A DNA stretch of 64,000 bases, from the NCBI RefSeq assembly GCF_003602095.1, contig NZ_RAHH01000014.1, forward strand, positions 62,001-126,000, in the 5' to 3' direction. Made by a program: the position numbers and the translations under genes. This stretch comes from Rahnella woolbedingensis. GTDB lineage: Bacteria > Pseudomonadota > Gammaproteobacteria > Enterobacterales > Enterobacteriaceae. The notes under the pieces were generated by a model, which saw only the letters and a program-made list of their open reading frames with translations, had not been told where the DNA came from and did no database searches. Shown piece by piece: positions 1-9,632 of the stretch (positions within the stretch are counted from its first letter, which is position 1; every line of letters begins with the position of its first letter).

Positions 1-330
1 CTGACTGCCGGTATCAACGCCGCCAGCCCGAACAAAGAACTGGCGAAAGAGTTCCTGGAAAACTATCTGATCACCGACGAAGGTCTGGCAGTGGTGAATA
101 AAGACAAACCTCTGGGTGCCGTGGCGCTGAAAACGTATCAGGAACAGCTGGAAAAAGACCCGCGCATCGCTGCCACCATGGCTAACTCCAAAAACGGCGA
201 AATCATGCCTAACATCCCGCAGATGAGCGCCTTCTGGTATGCAGAACGCAGCGCCATCATCAATGCGGTGAATGGCCGTCAGACTGTTGTGCAAGCACTG
301 AAAGACGTAGAAACACGCATTACCAAGTAA
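1..330 (+). CDS. malE: Maltose/maltodextrin-binding periplasmic protein, C-terminal part
   Basis: The window opens inside this gene; the frame is open from base 1 and ends at TAA 328-330, giving the last 109 residues. The text matches the C-terminus of E. coli MalE almost residue for residue ([40 protein letters not shown], ending TRITK). MalE binds maltose and maltodextrins in the periplasm and delivers them to MalFGK2. The signal peptide and N-terminal lobe lie upstream of the window. It is the first gene of malEFG; malF follows after 71 bp containing a hairpin. The family is certain; only the missing 5' end limits the entry. Confidence 0.97.
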   Translation: MTAGINAASPNKELAKEFLENYLITDEGLAVVNKDKPLGAVALKTYQEQLEKDPRIAATMANSKNGEIMPNIPQMSAFWYAERSAIINAVNGRQTVVQALKDVETRITK

Positions 331-354
331 TGCCGAAGCATTAGCTCAATGAAC

Positions 355-380
355 GGTGCGGGACTCACGGGTTTCGCACC
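355..380 (+). other. malE-malF intercistronic hairpin
   Basis: GGTGCG (355-360) can pair with CGCACC (375-380) around a 14-nt loop, just after the malE stop and before the malF ribosome site. There is no T-run, so it is not a classical terminator. In E. coli the same gap holds REP sequences that stabilise malE mRNA and give high MalE relative to MalF; a similar role is inferred. Confidence 0.45.
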
Positions 381-401
381 GCCACCACAAGGATTGTCCT
401 T

Positions 402-1961
402 ATGCCAAGAGCCAAAAAACGGCCGTTTAGCAATGCGTTCAAATGGCTGATCATCGCCCTGCTCGCCTGCTTTACCGGTTATCTGATCGTGCTGATGTAT
501 GCGCAGGGCGAAACCCTTTTTGCCATTCTGACCCTGATCCTCTCCGGCGTCGGGTTATACATTTATGGCAACCGCCGTGCCTATTCATGGCGTTATGTCT
601 ATCCGGGCCTCGCCGGAATGTCGTTATTTGTGCTGTTCCCGCTGGTCTGCACCATCGCGATTGCCTTCACCAATTACAGCAGCACTAACCAGCTGACGTT
701 TAAACGCGCGCAGTCGGTGCTGATGGACCGTCAATTCCAGGGCGGAAAAGCGCTTAACTTCTCTCTCTTCCCTGCCGGTGAAGAGCAGGCCGGGGACAAA
801 TGGCAGCTGGCACTGACTTCTGCGGATAACAGCGAGACGCTGGTTTCTCCGCCTTTTGCTTTCAATGCCTCCGCACCACAAACGCTGGAGATGCTCCCGC
901 AGACCGCCCCTTCCGCTGAAAAAGCCGGATTACGCGTGGTGACACAAAACCGTGCAGCGCTGGGTCAGCTCTTCGCAAAATTACCCGACGGTGAAATACT
1001 GCGTATGAGTTCTCTGCGCCAGTTCTCCGGCACCCAGCCACTGTACAAACTGGGCGACGATAAAAAGCAGCTGACTAACGTTGAAACCGGCACAATCTAC
1101 CGCCCGAATACCCATACCGGCTTCTATCAGGCAGTGAATGCACAGGGTGAATGGCAGCCCGAACAACTCAGCCCCGGCTTTACGGTCGGTATCGGCTGGG
1201 GAAATTTCCTGCGCGTGCTGCATGACGAAGGGATCCAGAAACCCTTCCTGTCGATTTTCGTCTGGACCGTTGTTTTTGCCCTGCTGACCGTCATCCTGAC
1301 CGTTGCCGTGGGCATGGTGCTGGCCTGCGTGGTGCAGTGGGAAGAGCTGAAAGGCAAAGCCGCTTACCGCATCCTGCTGATCCTGCCTTATGCGGTACCG
1401 GCCTTTATTTCGATTCTGATTTTCAAAGGGTTATTCAACCAGAGCTTTGGTGAAATCAACCTGATGCTCAGCGCGTTGTTTGGCATCAAACCGGCGTGGT
1501 TCAGTGATCCGTGGACCGCCAAAAGCATGATCATTATCGTCAACACCTGGCTCGGTTATCCGTACATGATGATCTTGTGTATGGGTCTGCTGAAAGCCAT
1601 TCCGGATGACCTTTATGAGGCGTCGGCAATGGACGGTGCCACGCCGATGCAAAACTTCTTCCGCATCACGTTGCCGCTTTTGATTAAGCCGCTGACGCCG
1701 CTGATGATTGCCAGTTTTGCCTTCAACTTTAATAACTTCGTGCTGATCCAGCTGCTGACTAATGGCGGACCAGACATGATCGGCACCACCACGCCAGCGG
1801 GTCACACCGATTTACTGGTCAGCTACACCTACCGTATTGCCTTCGAAGGCGGCGGCGGACAGGACTTCGGGCTGGCGGCGGCAATTGCCACGCTGATCTT
1901 CCTGCTGGTCGGTGCGCTGGCTATCGTGAACCTGAAAGCCTCACGCATGAAATTCGACTAA
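402..1961 (+). CDS. malF: Maltose ABC transporter permease MalF
   Basis: 519 aa (E. coli 514). Integral inner-membrane subunit of MalFGK2. It has several N-terminal membrane segments, a large periplasmic P2 loop (roughly residues 90-275) that docks MalE, and a C-terminal core of membrane helices. The cytoplasmic EAA loop that couples to the MalK ATPase is visible as [17 protein letters not shown] near residue 405-420. ATG 402 follows AAGGATTGTCCTT, an adequate ribosome site. It lies between malE and malG in one transcription unit; malK is not in the window and probably lies upstream. Confidence 0.97.
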   Translation: MPRAKKRPFSNAFKWLIIALLACFTGYLIVLMYAQGETLFAILTLILSGVGLYIYGNRRAYSWRYVYPGLAGMSLFVLFPLVCTIAIAFTNYSSTNQLTFKRAQSVLMDRQFQGGKALNFSLFPAGEEQAGDKWQLALTSADNSETLVSPPFAFNASAPQTLEMLPQTAPSAEKAGLRVVTQNRAALGQLFAKLPDGEILRMSSLRQFSGTQPLYKLGDDKKQLTNVETGTIYRPNTHTGFYQAVNAQGEWQPEQLSPGFTVGIGWGNFLRVLHDEGIQKPFLSIFVWTVVFALLTVILTVAVGMVLACVVQWEELKGKAAYRILLILPYAVPAFISILIFKGLFNQSFGEINLMLSALFGIKPAWFSDPWTAKSMIIIVNTWLGYPYMMILCMGLLKAIPDDLYEASAMDGATPMQNFFRITLPLLIKPLTPLMIASFAFNFNNFVLIQLLTNGGPDMIGTTTPAGHTDLLVSYTYRIAFEGGGGQDFGLAAAIATLIFLLVGALAIVNLKASRMKFD

Positions 1962-1974
1962 GGAGAAACAGACA

Positions 1975-2865
1975 ATGCCCATGGTTAAACCTAAGTCGCA
2001 GAAAGTCAGATTACTGGTAACGCACCTTTTACTGCTGTGTTTTCTGGCGCTGATCCTGTTCCCGTTGCTGATGGTGTTTGCCATCTCGCTGCGCCCGGGT
2101 AACTTCGCCACCGGCAGCCTGATCCCGGATCAGATCTCGTGGGATCACTGGAAACTGGCGCTCGGCATTGCCGTCACCAACAGCGACGGCAGCATCACGC
2201 CGCCGCCGTTCCCGGTGATGTTGTGGTTGTGGAACTCGATCAAGATCGCCGGGATCACCGCCGTCGGGATCGTCGCCCTTTCCACCACCTGCGCCTACGC
2301 CTTTGCCCGCATGAAATTCCGCGGTAAAAGCTCGTTGCTCAAAGGAATGCTGATTTTCCAGATGTTCCCGGCCGTCCTTTCGCTGGTAGCGCTTTACGCC
2401 CTGTTCGACCGCCTCGGCATGTATGTGCCGTTCCTCGGTCTGAACACTCACGGCGGCGTAATATTTGCGTATATGGGCGGCATTGCGCTGCACGTCTGGA
2501 CGATTAAAGGCTATTTCGAAACTATCGACGGTTCGCTGGAAGAAGCCGCCGCACTGGATGGCGCCACCCCGTGGCAGGCGTTCCGTCTGGTGCTGCTGCC
2601 GCTGTCGGTACCGATTCTGGCGGTGGTATTTATTCTGTCGTTCATCGCGGCCATCACCGAAGTACCGGTGGCATCATTACTGCTGCGTGACGTGAACAGC
2701 TACACCCTGGCTGTCGGGATGCAGCAATATCTGAACCCGCAAAACTACCTGTGGGGCGATTTCGCGGCGGCAGCCATATTGTCCGCCATCCCGATCACGG
2801 CAGTGTTCCTGATTGCTCAACGCTGGCTGGTCGGCGGCTTAACGGCAGGCGGTGTGAAAGGTTAA
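1975..2865 (+). CDS. malG: Maltose ABC transporter permease MalG
   Basis: 296 aa, the usual length. Second transmembrane subunit of the maltodextrin importer. It has six predicted membrane helices and an EAA loop ([17 protein letters not shown], about residues 187-203) that contacts MalK. The C-terminus [10 protein letters not shown] is the MalG tail that reaches into the MalE sugar pocket in the E. coli complex (family knowledge). ATG 1975 is preceded by AAGGAGAAACAGACA and lies 13 bp after malF, so the two are co-transcribed. The unit ends in an intrinsic terminator at 2915-2940. Confidence 0.97.
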   Translation: MPMVKPKSQKVRLLVTHLLLLCFLALILFPLLMVFAISLRPGNFATGSLIPDQISWDHWKLALGIAVTNSDGSITPPPFPVMLWLWNSIKIAGITAVGIVALSTTCAYAFARMKFRGKSSLLKGMLIFQMFPAVLSLVALYALFDRLGMYVPFLGLNTHGGVIFAYMGGIALHVWTIKGYFETIDGSLEEAAALDGATPWQAFRLVLLPLSVPILAVVFILSFIAAITEVPVASLLLRDVNSYTLAVGMQQYLNPQNYLWGDFAAAAILSAIPITAVFLIAQRWLVGGLTAGGVKG

Positions 2866-2914
2866 ATGTAAGGCTAATGCGCTTTGTAGTACTTGATCAA
2901 TTCCCTGTGTCTTG

Positions 2915-2940
2915 GGCGGCTGAATAAGCCGCCTTTTTTT
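2915..2940 (+). terminator. Intrinsic terminator of malEFG
   Basis: GGCGGCT (2915-2921), loop GAATA, AGCCGCC (2927-2933), then seven T (2934-2940): a perfect 7-bp GC-rich stem with U-tract, 50 bp after the malG stop. Confidence 0.9.
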
Positions 2941-2943
2941 ATG

Positions 2944-4287
2944 TCAGTCGCAGATTCCCAACTCCTTCCCACCTATTTCACGGGCGTGCCGGAAAGCGCT
3001 TTTCAATGAATCCATATCTTTCCCACTGACCGCAAATTCTTCAAAGCAATTACGCCACTCGCGCACCGCCTTCCAGACGGAATCGATTTCACCCATTGCC
3101 CGTTTCCTGCTTAGACCAAAACGCTCTGACCACGAAATAGCGTTAGTCAGTGTAGCCTCACGGCCATATTCTCCAACCCCCAGATGGAGAAGTCGGGAAT
3201 ATGCTACTCCTGGGCGAGGAACAACGTCGTAGAGCGGACTAAGCCGCCAGGCCAGTGAAACCTCTTCTTCGGGCTCTTGAAAACCAAAAATCGGAACGAG
3301 ATCAGGGGATTCCTTAAGAAGAAATCCGTGATTACGCAGATGATCATCATCATGATTAATTAAAATATTAAATACCATACGCCGGTAGAGTTCAGTCAGA
3401 TCGTGTTGCAGAAACTGCGCATTCAGATGTCTTCTCATTGCATCTGCTATCTGCGCATAGCTGCTTTTAGGAGAATCCATTTCATGTAAATTCATGAATG
3501 TCAGGGCGGAATTAAAATGGCGTTTTCCGGTTAAAGCCCCACAGCCTATCCGATCAAAACGTTTTATCAGCATGGCAAAACGATTATCACCAATTTCTTT
3601 AATCTGCGTCGGCGGAACATGCAAACCGGTCAGACGGGCTAATTCAAGTGTTGCTCTTTCCACCTTAGGGATATCAAGCCCACGGTCATTGGGTGATGAA
3701 AATTTCGCTAACCAATGGCTTTCATCCGAATCCAATAACGTCGCCTTTGGGCGCATTCCCCCCATGCTGGAACCTGCATCCAAAAGGTTGTGTAAATTGG
3801 CCGGAACTGATAACCCCTGTTCAACCCGATCAAACGCTTCCTGAATGTATCCAAGAGACCGAATATCGCTTGCTTTTGAATGCTCACGGGCCAAATCACC
3901 GTCAGCCGTAATATCCAGCGCGCCCACCCTGTTGGCACCGGCTTCCTGCAGATAAACAGATTCGGAAAGAGAATTAACAGGTACACGAAATTTTGCTTCA
4001 ATCACCCGGCGCCCCCATGAATCTGGTGCAGCATCCCGGATACCGCCAAACAACGTGGTATTCGCGGGATAGAGTTCCATTCTTGCAACGTCACGACCAT
4101 CCAAAAAATTCAACGAGGTGGGATCAATTTCAATCGCGCCTTTTCGTTTTAGATATTTCAGGCCGTAGATAAAGCTGCAGGAAAGGACCTCTGCTCCCGC
4201 CTCCGTTATTTTTAATTTTCCGGCAGGAACGGCCCGTGTCGCTCCGGGTAAAAAAGCGTGAACTAATAAAGTGCTTTCAGAAGTCAT
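2944..4287 (-). CDS. hipA: HipA-family serine/threonine kinase toxin
   Basis: 447 aa, close to E. coli HipA (440). HipA proteins are PI3/4-kinase-like toxins; the E. coli one phosphorylates glutamyl-tRNA synthetase and induces persistence. Visible features: an N-terminal coupling domain, a Gly/Ser loop (GSSMGGMRPKATLL), a putative ATP-binding lysine in LAKF (K195), the catalytic-loop-like segment HDDDHLRNHG (residues 312-321), and a YDVVP metal-binding motif. All key motifs look intact. It overlaps hipB by 11 bp (ATG 4287, hipB stop 4277-4279), typical translational coupling. Base composition looks less GC-rich than the flanking mal genes, suggesting acquisition. The substrate of this copy is unknown. 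Confidence 0.9.
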   Translation of the reverse strand: MTSESTLLVHAFLPGATRAVPAGKLKITEAGAEVLSCSFIYGLKYLKRKGAIEIDPTSLNFLDGRDVARMELYPANTTLFGGIRDAAPDSWGRRVIEAKFRVPVNSLSESVYLQEAGANRVGALDITADGDLAREHSKASDIRSLGYIQEAFDRVEQGLSVPANLHNLLDAGSSMGGMRPKATLLDSDESHWLAKFSSPNDRGLDIPKVERATLELARLTGLHVPPTQIKEIGDNRFAMLIKRFDRIGCGALTGKRHFNSALTFMNLHEMDSPKSSYAQIADAMRRHLNAQFLQHDLTELYRRMVFNILINHDDDHLRNHGFLLKESPDLVPIFGFQEPEEEVSLAWRLSPLYDVVPRPGVAYSRLLHLGVGEYGREATLTNAISWSERFGLSRKRAMGEIDSVWKAVREWRNCFEEFAVSGKDMDSLKSAFRHAREIGGKELGICD

Positions 4288-4618
4288 AATCCTTTAGTTC
4301 CTTCTCAGATAATACCCTGGCACGTTTAGGCCTGAAATTCTCATTCATGGCATTGACAACGTTATCCTCAACATTTAGCAGCGAGGACAATGTTTGCCCC
4401 GGACGAATGGCATCGAGATAACGCAATATTTGACCTATTGCCACACCTGAATCGCCATTCTCAATTCTGCTGACGGTATTTCTACCGAGATTGGCACGTA
4501 CCGCAGCTTCAGATTGCGTCATTCGGCGCGCAATCCGTCCTTCGGCAAGTAACCGCCCCAGGCTGTGTAGTTGCTGTAAGATATCGTCAGAAATCAGCAA
4601 GGTTTGAGAACGCTTCAT
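4277..4618 (-). CDS. hipB: HipB-family antitoxin, Xre-type HTH
   Basis: 113 aa from ATG 4618. An in-frame TTG at 4669 would add 17 residues, but ATG 4618 has AAGG at a 6-nt spacing and removes an unlikely leader. A helix-turn-helix of the Xre/Cro type spans about residues 25-75 (MTQSEAAVRANLGRNTVSRIENG). HipB antitoxins bind HipA, neutralise it, and with it repress their own promoter. The gene precedes and overlaps hipA. A 12-bp perfect inverted repeat (4619-4630/4659-4670) overlaps its ribosome site and is the likely operator. Confidence 0.88.
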   Translation of the reverse strand: MKRSQTLLISDDILQQLHSLGRLLAEGRIARRMTQSEAAVRANLGRNTVSRIENGDSGVAIGQILRYLDAIRPGQTLSSLLNVEDNVVNAMNENFRPKRARVLSEKELKDYDF

Positions 4619-4670
4619 ATTGCACCTTAAAATAAACCCAATGTCATTAGTGATTACTTTAAGGTGCAAT
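4619..4670 (-). promoter_or_regulatory. Putative HipB operator (12-bp inverted repeat)
   Basis: ATTGCACCTTAA at 4619-4630 and its exact reverse complement TTAAGGTGCAAT at 4659-4670, 28 bp apart, directly upstream of hipB. A related AAGGTGTAAT lies at 4682-4691. The proximal arm also contains the hipB Shine-Dalgarno. Spacing and position fit an autoregulatory operator. The assignment to HipB is inference. Confidence 0.6.
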
Positions 4671-4758
4671 TAGAACTTAACAAGGTGTAATTTTCAGCTT
4701 AAGGAACAAACGCCTTTAACATGACGCACACCTCATTGATATTGTTTGTTTTTTTATC

Positions 4759-4794
4759 ATAAAAAAGGGCTTCTGATTTTATTCAGAAGCCCTT
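4759..4794 (-). terminator. Terminator of malPQ
   Basis: AAGGGCTTCTGA (4765-4776) pairs with TCAGAAGCCCTT (4783-4794). Read on the minus strand a U-tract follows (A-run 4761-4766 on plus). It lies 18 bp past the malQ stop. Confidence 0.85.
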
Positions 4795-4812
4795 AAGTCA
4801 TTTATAAATATT

Positions 4813-6900
4813 TTAGCTCACAGAAACTTTTCTCCGGCGTTTATCGAGGTCTTTAATCAGCTTGTTCACCTGCTCATCGGCAAACATCTCTTCGAGAGAT
4901 GTGGACAATTTACGGCGCCAGTTCGGGTATTCATCGCTGGTGCCGGGCACGTTGACCGGTGCGTCCATATCCAGCCAGTCTTCCGGTTGCAGACCGAGTA
5001 AGGCACAGGCGCTGTCCGCGACGTAGCGTTGCAGACCACGGTTGAGCACCGGCGTCATCTCCATCAGCGCCGCTTTACGTCCGGTTTTCTTTGGAATGCA
5101 GTCGTAATGATGCAGGCCGTCGAGCAGTCCCTGACGCGCACGGGCGCGGTCGGCGTACAGCTCCTGAAGCACGTCCTCATCACGATACAATCCCAGCGAT
5201 TTACCCAGCGCCAGATCGTCACTTTGCCAGTATCCGCGCAGCGTCGGCAGGTCATGCGTGGTGATCGTCGCCATCGCCTGAACCGGATACGACTGCGGCG
5301 CGCGGAAGTTGTTTTCCTCATCACGCTCGAAATACAGCACTTTGTAGGAATACACGCCGCCCTCACGCAGCTTACTGACGATCTCAACCGGCACAGTCCC
5401 CAGATCCTCACCAATCACCATGCAGCGGTGACGCTGACTTTCCAGCGCTAAAATGGCCAGAAGATCGTCCACCGGATATTGCACATACGCGCCTTTATCC
5501 GCCGTTTCACCCGCCGGGATCCACCATAAACGCAACAACGTCATGACGTGATCGATACGCAACGCGCCGCAGCTGGTCATGTTGGATCGCAGCAAATCGA
5601 TAAACGGCTGATAGCCCCGTTTTACCATCACATGCGGATCCATCGGGCGCAGATCCCAGTTCTGACCGAGCGGCCCGAGGATATCCGGTGGTGCGCCGAC
5701 CGAGGCTTTCAGGCAGTACAATTCGCCGTCACCCCAGGTTTCCGAGCCACCTTCCACCACGCCGACAGCCAGATCACGGTAAAGCCCCATCGGCATATCG
5801 TGTTGCTGGCTGGTGTGATAGCACTGCGTAAACTGTGTTTCGGCCAGCCATTGCAGCCACAGATAGAACTCCACATCCTCGGCATGTTGCTCGCAGAAAG
5901 CGCGCACTGCCGGGCCACGGGCATCATGATATTGCTCCGGCCAGCGGTTCCAGCCGAGGGCAACATCCGTTTCTTTCGCCAGATGTTCGTATAAAGCGTC
6001 AAACGCCGCCTGCAAATACAGGCTCTCGCCGCCCTGCTTCACGAAGGCTGCCAGCGATTTCACCTGCGGATCCTGAGCTTTACGCTTCAGGAACTGCGTA
6101 TAAGCCAGGCGTAAACCTTCGAGTTTTAGCGGCATCACTTCGCCGTAATCTACCCAGTCGCTGGCGCGCACGGCCTGTAACCGTTGCTGCGTCAGCGGCT
6201 GATGCCACCACTGTTGCGCCGCCTCGCTCAGCCTGAAGTCTTCAACAGCGCTGACGTCGATATAAATGACGTTCAGCCAGCGGCGGGATGACGGACTGTA
6301 AGGGCTGGCCGCTACCGGATTAGCCGGATACAGCGCGTGGATCGGGTTCAGCCCGACAAACGCACCGCCGCGTCCGGCGACATTTTTCAGCAGCAAACTG
6401 AGATCGCCGAAATCGCCGATACCCCAGTTACTTTCCGAGCGCAGCGTATAAAGTTGCACGCACGCGCCCCACAGCTTTTTACCGGCCAGCAGCGCATCAG
6501 GTTCATAACAGCGTTTCGGGGCGACAATCACCCGGCAATCCCACTGCCGCGCATCCTGCGTCAGCGTCAGCTGGTGGTAACCGGCAGGAATTTTGCCGGG
6601 CAGCGCCAGCGTCATTTTGCCACTGATGCGCCCGTGCTGCATCGCACCGCTTTCCAGTTTCAATGTCCAACCGTATTCACCCTCGCCACCGACCGGCAGT
6701 GCCAGACGGCTGCCGCAGATGAACACTTTTACCGCGGGCACCGGCGTGACAGCCGGGCGGCTTTGGGCCACCCAGCCCATTGCGGCTAACAGTTCACGCT
6801 TGGTTTGTGGCGCTATCGCCTGCTGCTTACCGTGCGCATTAATAAAACCAGAGGAAATACCCGCCTCCCTGGCGGCCTGCTCCAGTGCTTTGTTCTCCAT
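4813..6900 (-). CDS. malQ: 4-alpha-glucanotransferase (amylomaltase)
   Basis: 695 aa (E. coli 694). GH77 enzyme that transfers glucanosyl units between maltodextrins, releasing glucose and building chains long enough for MalP; cytoplasmic. The N-terminal extension typical of enterobacterial MalQ is present, then the barrel with LRIDHVMTLLRLWWIP (nucleophile Asp), a VIGEDLGTVP acid/base Glu, and TTHDLPTLRGYW with the third carboxylate. ATG 6900 is preceded by AAGGAG at 5 nt. It starts 9 bp after the malP stop, so malPQ is one operon, read from the MalT-activated malP promoter. Confidence 0.97.
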   Translation of the reverse strand: MENKALEQAAREAGISSGFINAHGKQQAIAPQTKRELLAAMGWVAQSRPAVTPVPAVKVFICGSRLALPVGGEGEYGWTLKLESGAMQHGRISGKMTLALPGKIPAGYHQLTLTQDARQWDCRVIVAPKRCYEPDALLAGKKLWGACVQLYTLRSESNWGIGDFGDLSLLLKNVAGRGGAFVGLNPIHALYPANPVAASPYSPSSRRWLNVIYIDVSAVEDFRLSEAAQQWWHQPLTQQRLQAVRASDWVDYGEVMPLKLEGLRLAYTQFLKRKAQDPQVKSLAAFVKQGGESLYLQAAFDALYEHLAKETDVALGWNRWPEQYHDARGPAVRAFCEQHAEDVEFYLWLQWLAETQFTQCYHTSQQHDMPMGLYRDLAVGVVEGGSETWGDGELYCLKASVGAPPDILGPLGQNWDLRPMDPHVMVKRGYQPFIDLLRSNMTSCGALRIDHVMTLLRLWWIPAGETADKGAYVQYPVDDLLAILALESQRHRCMVIGEDLGTVPVEIVSKLREGGVYSYKVLYFERDEENNFRAPQSYPVQAMATITTHDLPTLRGYWQSDDLALGKSLGLYRDEDVLQELYADRARARQGLLDGLHHYDCIPKKTGRKAALMEMTPVLNRGLQRYVADSACALLGLQPEDWLDMDAPVNVPGTSDEYPNWRRKLSTSLEEMFADEQVNKLIKDLDKRRRKVSVS

Positions 6901-6909
6901 GCGGGCTCC

Positions 6910-9312
6910 TTAACGTTTCGCCTGCCAGATCCGCTGCTGGTAATCGCGGATCGAGCGGTCGGAACTGAACATCCCAACACGCGCAGTGTTGAGAATGGTT
7001 TTGCGCGTCCAGTCGTCCTGGTCGCGGTAAAGAACATCAACTTTTTGCTGCGCTGCGCAATAATCAGCAAAGTCCGCCAGCACCAGATACGGGTCGCCGC
7101 CGCCCAGCAGGCTGTCGAGCATCAGGCTGAACGCCTGTTTGTCGCCATCGCTGAAGAAGCCGTTTTCCAGTTCTTTGAGGATCTTATCCAGATGTTTATC
7201 TTTCTTGCGGATCTTCAGCGGATCGTAGCCTTTTGCCTGCAACGCTTTGACCTGATCGACGGTATTGCCGAAGATGAAGATATTGTCTTCCCCGACTTCT
7301 TCAGCAATTTCGACATTCGCGCCGTCGAGCGTGCCGACGGTCAGCGCGCCATTCAGCGCCAGCTTCATGTTGCCGGTGCCGGACGCTTCTTTCCCGGCGG
7401 TGGAAATCTGCTCGGAAACGTCTGCGGCCGGGATCATCAGTTCGGCGACCGAAACGCGGTAATCCGGAATAAACACCACTTTGATGCGATCATGCACCAG
7501 CGGATCATTATTGACTTTCTCCGCCACTTTATTGATGGCGTAGATAATATTTTTCGCCAGGTAATAACCCGGTGCCGCTTTCGCGCCAAACAGGAATACA
7601 CGCGGCACCATGTCCATTTCCGGGTTATCACGCAGCTGGCGATACAACGACAGAATGTGCAGCAGGTTAAGATGCTGGCGTTTGTACTCATGCAGGCGTT
7701 TGATCTGCACGTCGAAGATCGCGTCAGGGTTAAGCGTCAGCCCCATCACCTGTTTCACGTAGTGCGCCAGTTTGATTTTGTTCTCGCGCTTAATCGCCTG
7801 ATAACGCTGACGGAATTTCTTATTGTCGGCGTAACTTTCCAGCCCTTTCAGGGCGTCGAGGTCATTCACCCACTCGGTTTTCAGCGTCTCATCAATCAGC
7901 GAAGACAGCGCCGGATTGCACTGCTTCAGCCAGCGGCGCGGCGTAATGCCGTTGGTGACGTTATGGAATTTGTTCGGCCAAAGCTGGTGATATTCCGGGA
8001 ACAGGTCTTTCACCACCAGTTCGGAGTGCAGCGCCGCCACGCCGTTCACCGCAAAACCGCTGACCACGCAAAGATTCGCCATGCGGACTTGTTTGTTCTG
8101 GTGAACAGACAGTTTTTCCCACACCGCTTTATCGCCCGGCCACTGTTTTTCGACCACTTTTTTGAAGCGGGCGTTAATGGCTTTGATCAGCGAGAAGTGG
8201 CGCGGTAACAGGCTGTGCACCAGTTTTTCGTCCCAGCATTCCAGCGCTTCCGGCATCAGCGTATGGTTGGTATACGCAAAGGTCTGGCTGGTGACCGCCC
8301 AGGCAGCGTCCCAGTCCAGCTGATGTTCATCGAGCAAAATACGCAGCAATTCCGGAATGGCAATGGTCGGATGGGTATCGTTAAGCTGAATGACTTCGAA
8401 TTTCGGCAAATCCTGAATTTTGCGACCCAGGAAATGATGACGGCGCAGGATATCGCCGACCGAACAGGCGCACTGGAAATACTGCTGCATCAGGCGCAGG
8501 CGTTTACCGGCGTCGTGGTTGTCATTCGGGTACAACACTTTGGTGAGCTTCGCGGCATCAATGCCTTTTTGCTCGGCCTTAAGGAATTCACCGTCGTTGA
8601 ACAGGGTCAGGTCAAACGGATGTACGTCGGTCGCCTGCCACAAACGCAGCGGCTGAGTGACGCCATTTTTATAGCCGACCACCGGCAGATCCCAGGCTTC
8701 CCCGCGCAGGGTGAACGCCGGATGCCACTGCTCTTCGCCCTTTTCGTTCTTGGTCAGTTTACCGCCAAAGGCGACGTCGACAGACAGCGAGCTGTTGTGG
8801 CTGAACCACGGATAGCTTTCGCGATGCCAGTTATCAGGCGCTTCCTGCTGTTTGCCTTCGCTGAAAGACTGGCGGAATAAACCGTACTGATAATTCAGGC
8901 CATAGCCGGTCGCCGGTTGTCCGACGGTCGCCATTGAATCGAGAAAACAGGCCGCCAGACGGCCTAATCCGCCATTTCCCAGCGCCGGATCGGTTTCCTG
9001 TTCCAGCACATCAGCCAGCTCGGCGCCCTGCTCTTTCAGCGCCTGACTGACCGTTTCATACCAGCCGAGATTGATCAGGTTATTCGCGGTCAGACGCCCG
9101 ATCAGGAATTCCATCGAAATATAGTTCACGTGCCGTTGCGGCTGTTTCGTCGCTTTTGGCGCGGGCTGCGCGCTCAGTTGTTCGGAAAGCGCGGCGCTGG
9201 TGGCCTGCCACCACTGATGCGGTGTCATATCCTGTGCCTGTTGCAAACCGAATCCCTGCCACTGGCGTTTTAGCGCGGCTAAAAACTGCGTCTTATCCAA
9301 AGTCACCTGCAT
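6910..9312 (-). CDS. malP: Maltodextrin phosphorylase
   Basis: 800 aa from ATG 9312. A GTG one codon upstream (9315) is also possible, but GAGG sits 6 nt before the ATG. GT35 phosphorylase that removes glucose-1-phosphate from maltodextrins, with pyridoxal phosphate as cofactor. The PLP-lysine segment [17 protein letters not shown] is near the C-terminus, and [14 protein letters not shown] and [19 protein letters not shown] are intact glucan-phosphorylase blocks. It lacks the regulatory phosphorylation segment of animal enzymes, as MalP does. First gene of malPQ, divergent from malT. Confidence 0.97.
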   Translation of the reverse strand: MQVTLDKTQFLAALKRQWQGFGLQQAQDMTPHQWWQATSAALSEQLSAQPAPKATKQPQRHVNYISMEFLIGRLTANNLINLGWYETVSQALKEQGAELADVLEQETDPALGNGGLGRLAACFLDSMATVGQPATGYGLNYQYGLFRQSFSEGKQQEAPDNWHRESYPWFSHNSSLSVDVAFGGKLTKNEKGEEQWHPAFTLRGEAWDLPVVGYKNGVTQPLRLWQATDVHPFDLTLFNDGEFLKAEQKGIDAAKLTKVLYPNDNHDAGKRLRLMQQYFQCACSVGDILRRHHFLGRKIQDLPKFEVIQLNDTHPTIAIPELLRILLDEHQLDWDAAWAVTSQTFAYTNHTLMPEALECWDEKLVHSLLPRHFSLIKAINARFKKVVEKQWPGDKAVWEKLSVHQNKQVRMANLCVVSGFAVNGVAALHSELVVKDLFPEYHQLWPNKFHNVTNGITPRRWLKQCNPALSSLIDETLKTEWVNDLDALKGLESYADNKKFRQRYQAIKRENKIKLAHYVKQVMGLTLNPDAIFDVQIKRLHEYKRQHLNLLHILSLYRQLRDNPEMDMVPRVFLFGAKAAPGYYLAKNIIYAINKVAEKVNNDPLVHDRIKVVFIPDYRVSVAELMIPAADVSEQISTAGKEASGTGNMKLALNGALTVGTLDGANVEIAEEVGEDNIFIFGNTVDQVKALQAKGYDPLKIRKKDKHLDKILKELENGFFSDGDKQAFSLMLDSLLGGGDPYLVLADFADYCAAQQKVDVLYRDQDDWTRKTILNTARVGMFSSDRSIRDYQQRIWQAKR

Positions 9313-9414
9313 CACATGCCTCTTTATCCGGGAATTTGTAGGGAAGTCTGATGTTCATTATCACTATGCTGACGCTTGTGCCTGTGAGCAGCATCATCCT
9401 GCCAAAGATTAGGC

Positions 9415-9467
9415 AGGGAGGAGAAACGGGGCGTAGCCGGAGGAGGCGGGAGATCAGGGGGATGCTC
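9415..9467 (+). promoter_or_regulatory. Three MalT-box-like direct repeats
   Basis: AGGGAGGAGA (9415-9424), CCGGAGGAGG (9437-9446) and GGGGATGCTC (9458-9467) each match most positions of GGGGA(T/G)GAGG. They start 22 and 21 bp apart, two helical turns. MalT is an AAA/STAND-type activator binding such direct repeats at malP in E. coli. They sit about 100-150 bp upstream of the malP start. Confidence 0.5.
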
Positions 9468-9484
9468 TGAAAATTTGTATTTAG

Positions 9485-9506
9485 AAGTGTGATGTAGAGC
9501 AACTTA
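9485..9506 (+). promoter_or_regulatory. CRP-like site upstream of malT
   Basis: TGTGA-N6-GCAACTT: one perfect CRP half (TGTGA at 9488-9492) and a degenerate second half. The layout resembles the E. coli malT CRP site (TGTGA-N6-GCAAATT as I recall it). malT in E. coli is CRP-activated, so the same is inferred. Confidence 0.5.
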
Positions 9507-9632
9507 ACGGCATGTAAAAACGTAACATTCTTGCAATCAATGTTTCAAAGGAGGACTTTAGAAAAAGTGATTAATTACACGCTGCGAAATAATTATTACG
9601 CCCGCTGACTACCGTCAAAAGAATCGAAAAAA

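Larger units (their letters stand above)
9313..9632. promoter_or_regulatory. malP/malT divergent regulatory region
   Basis: 320 bp between the two start codons. It holds three direct-repeat decamers resembling the MalT box GGGGA(T/G)GAGG (9415-9467) and one CRP-like site (9485-9506), described separately. No further open reading frame is convincing. The malT start itself has only a poor ribosome site (purine-rich, no clear SD), which may limit MalT synthesis. Confidence 0.7.

Noticed and set aside
6805-8208. 467-codon ORF on the plus strand opposite malQ/malP
   Set aside because: Lies entirely antisense to two well-conserved genes; His/Arg/Gln-rich composition typical of the antisense frame of GC-rich coding DNA.
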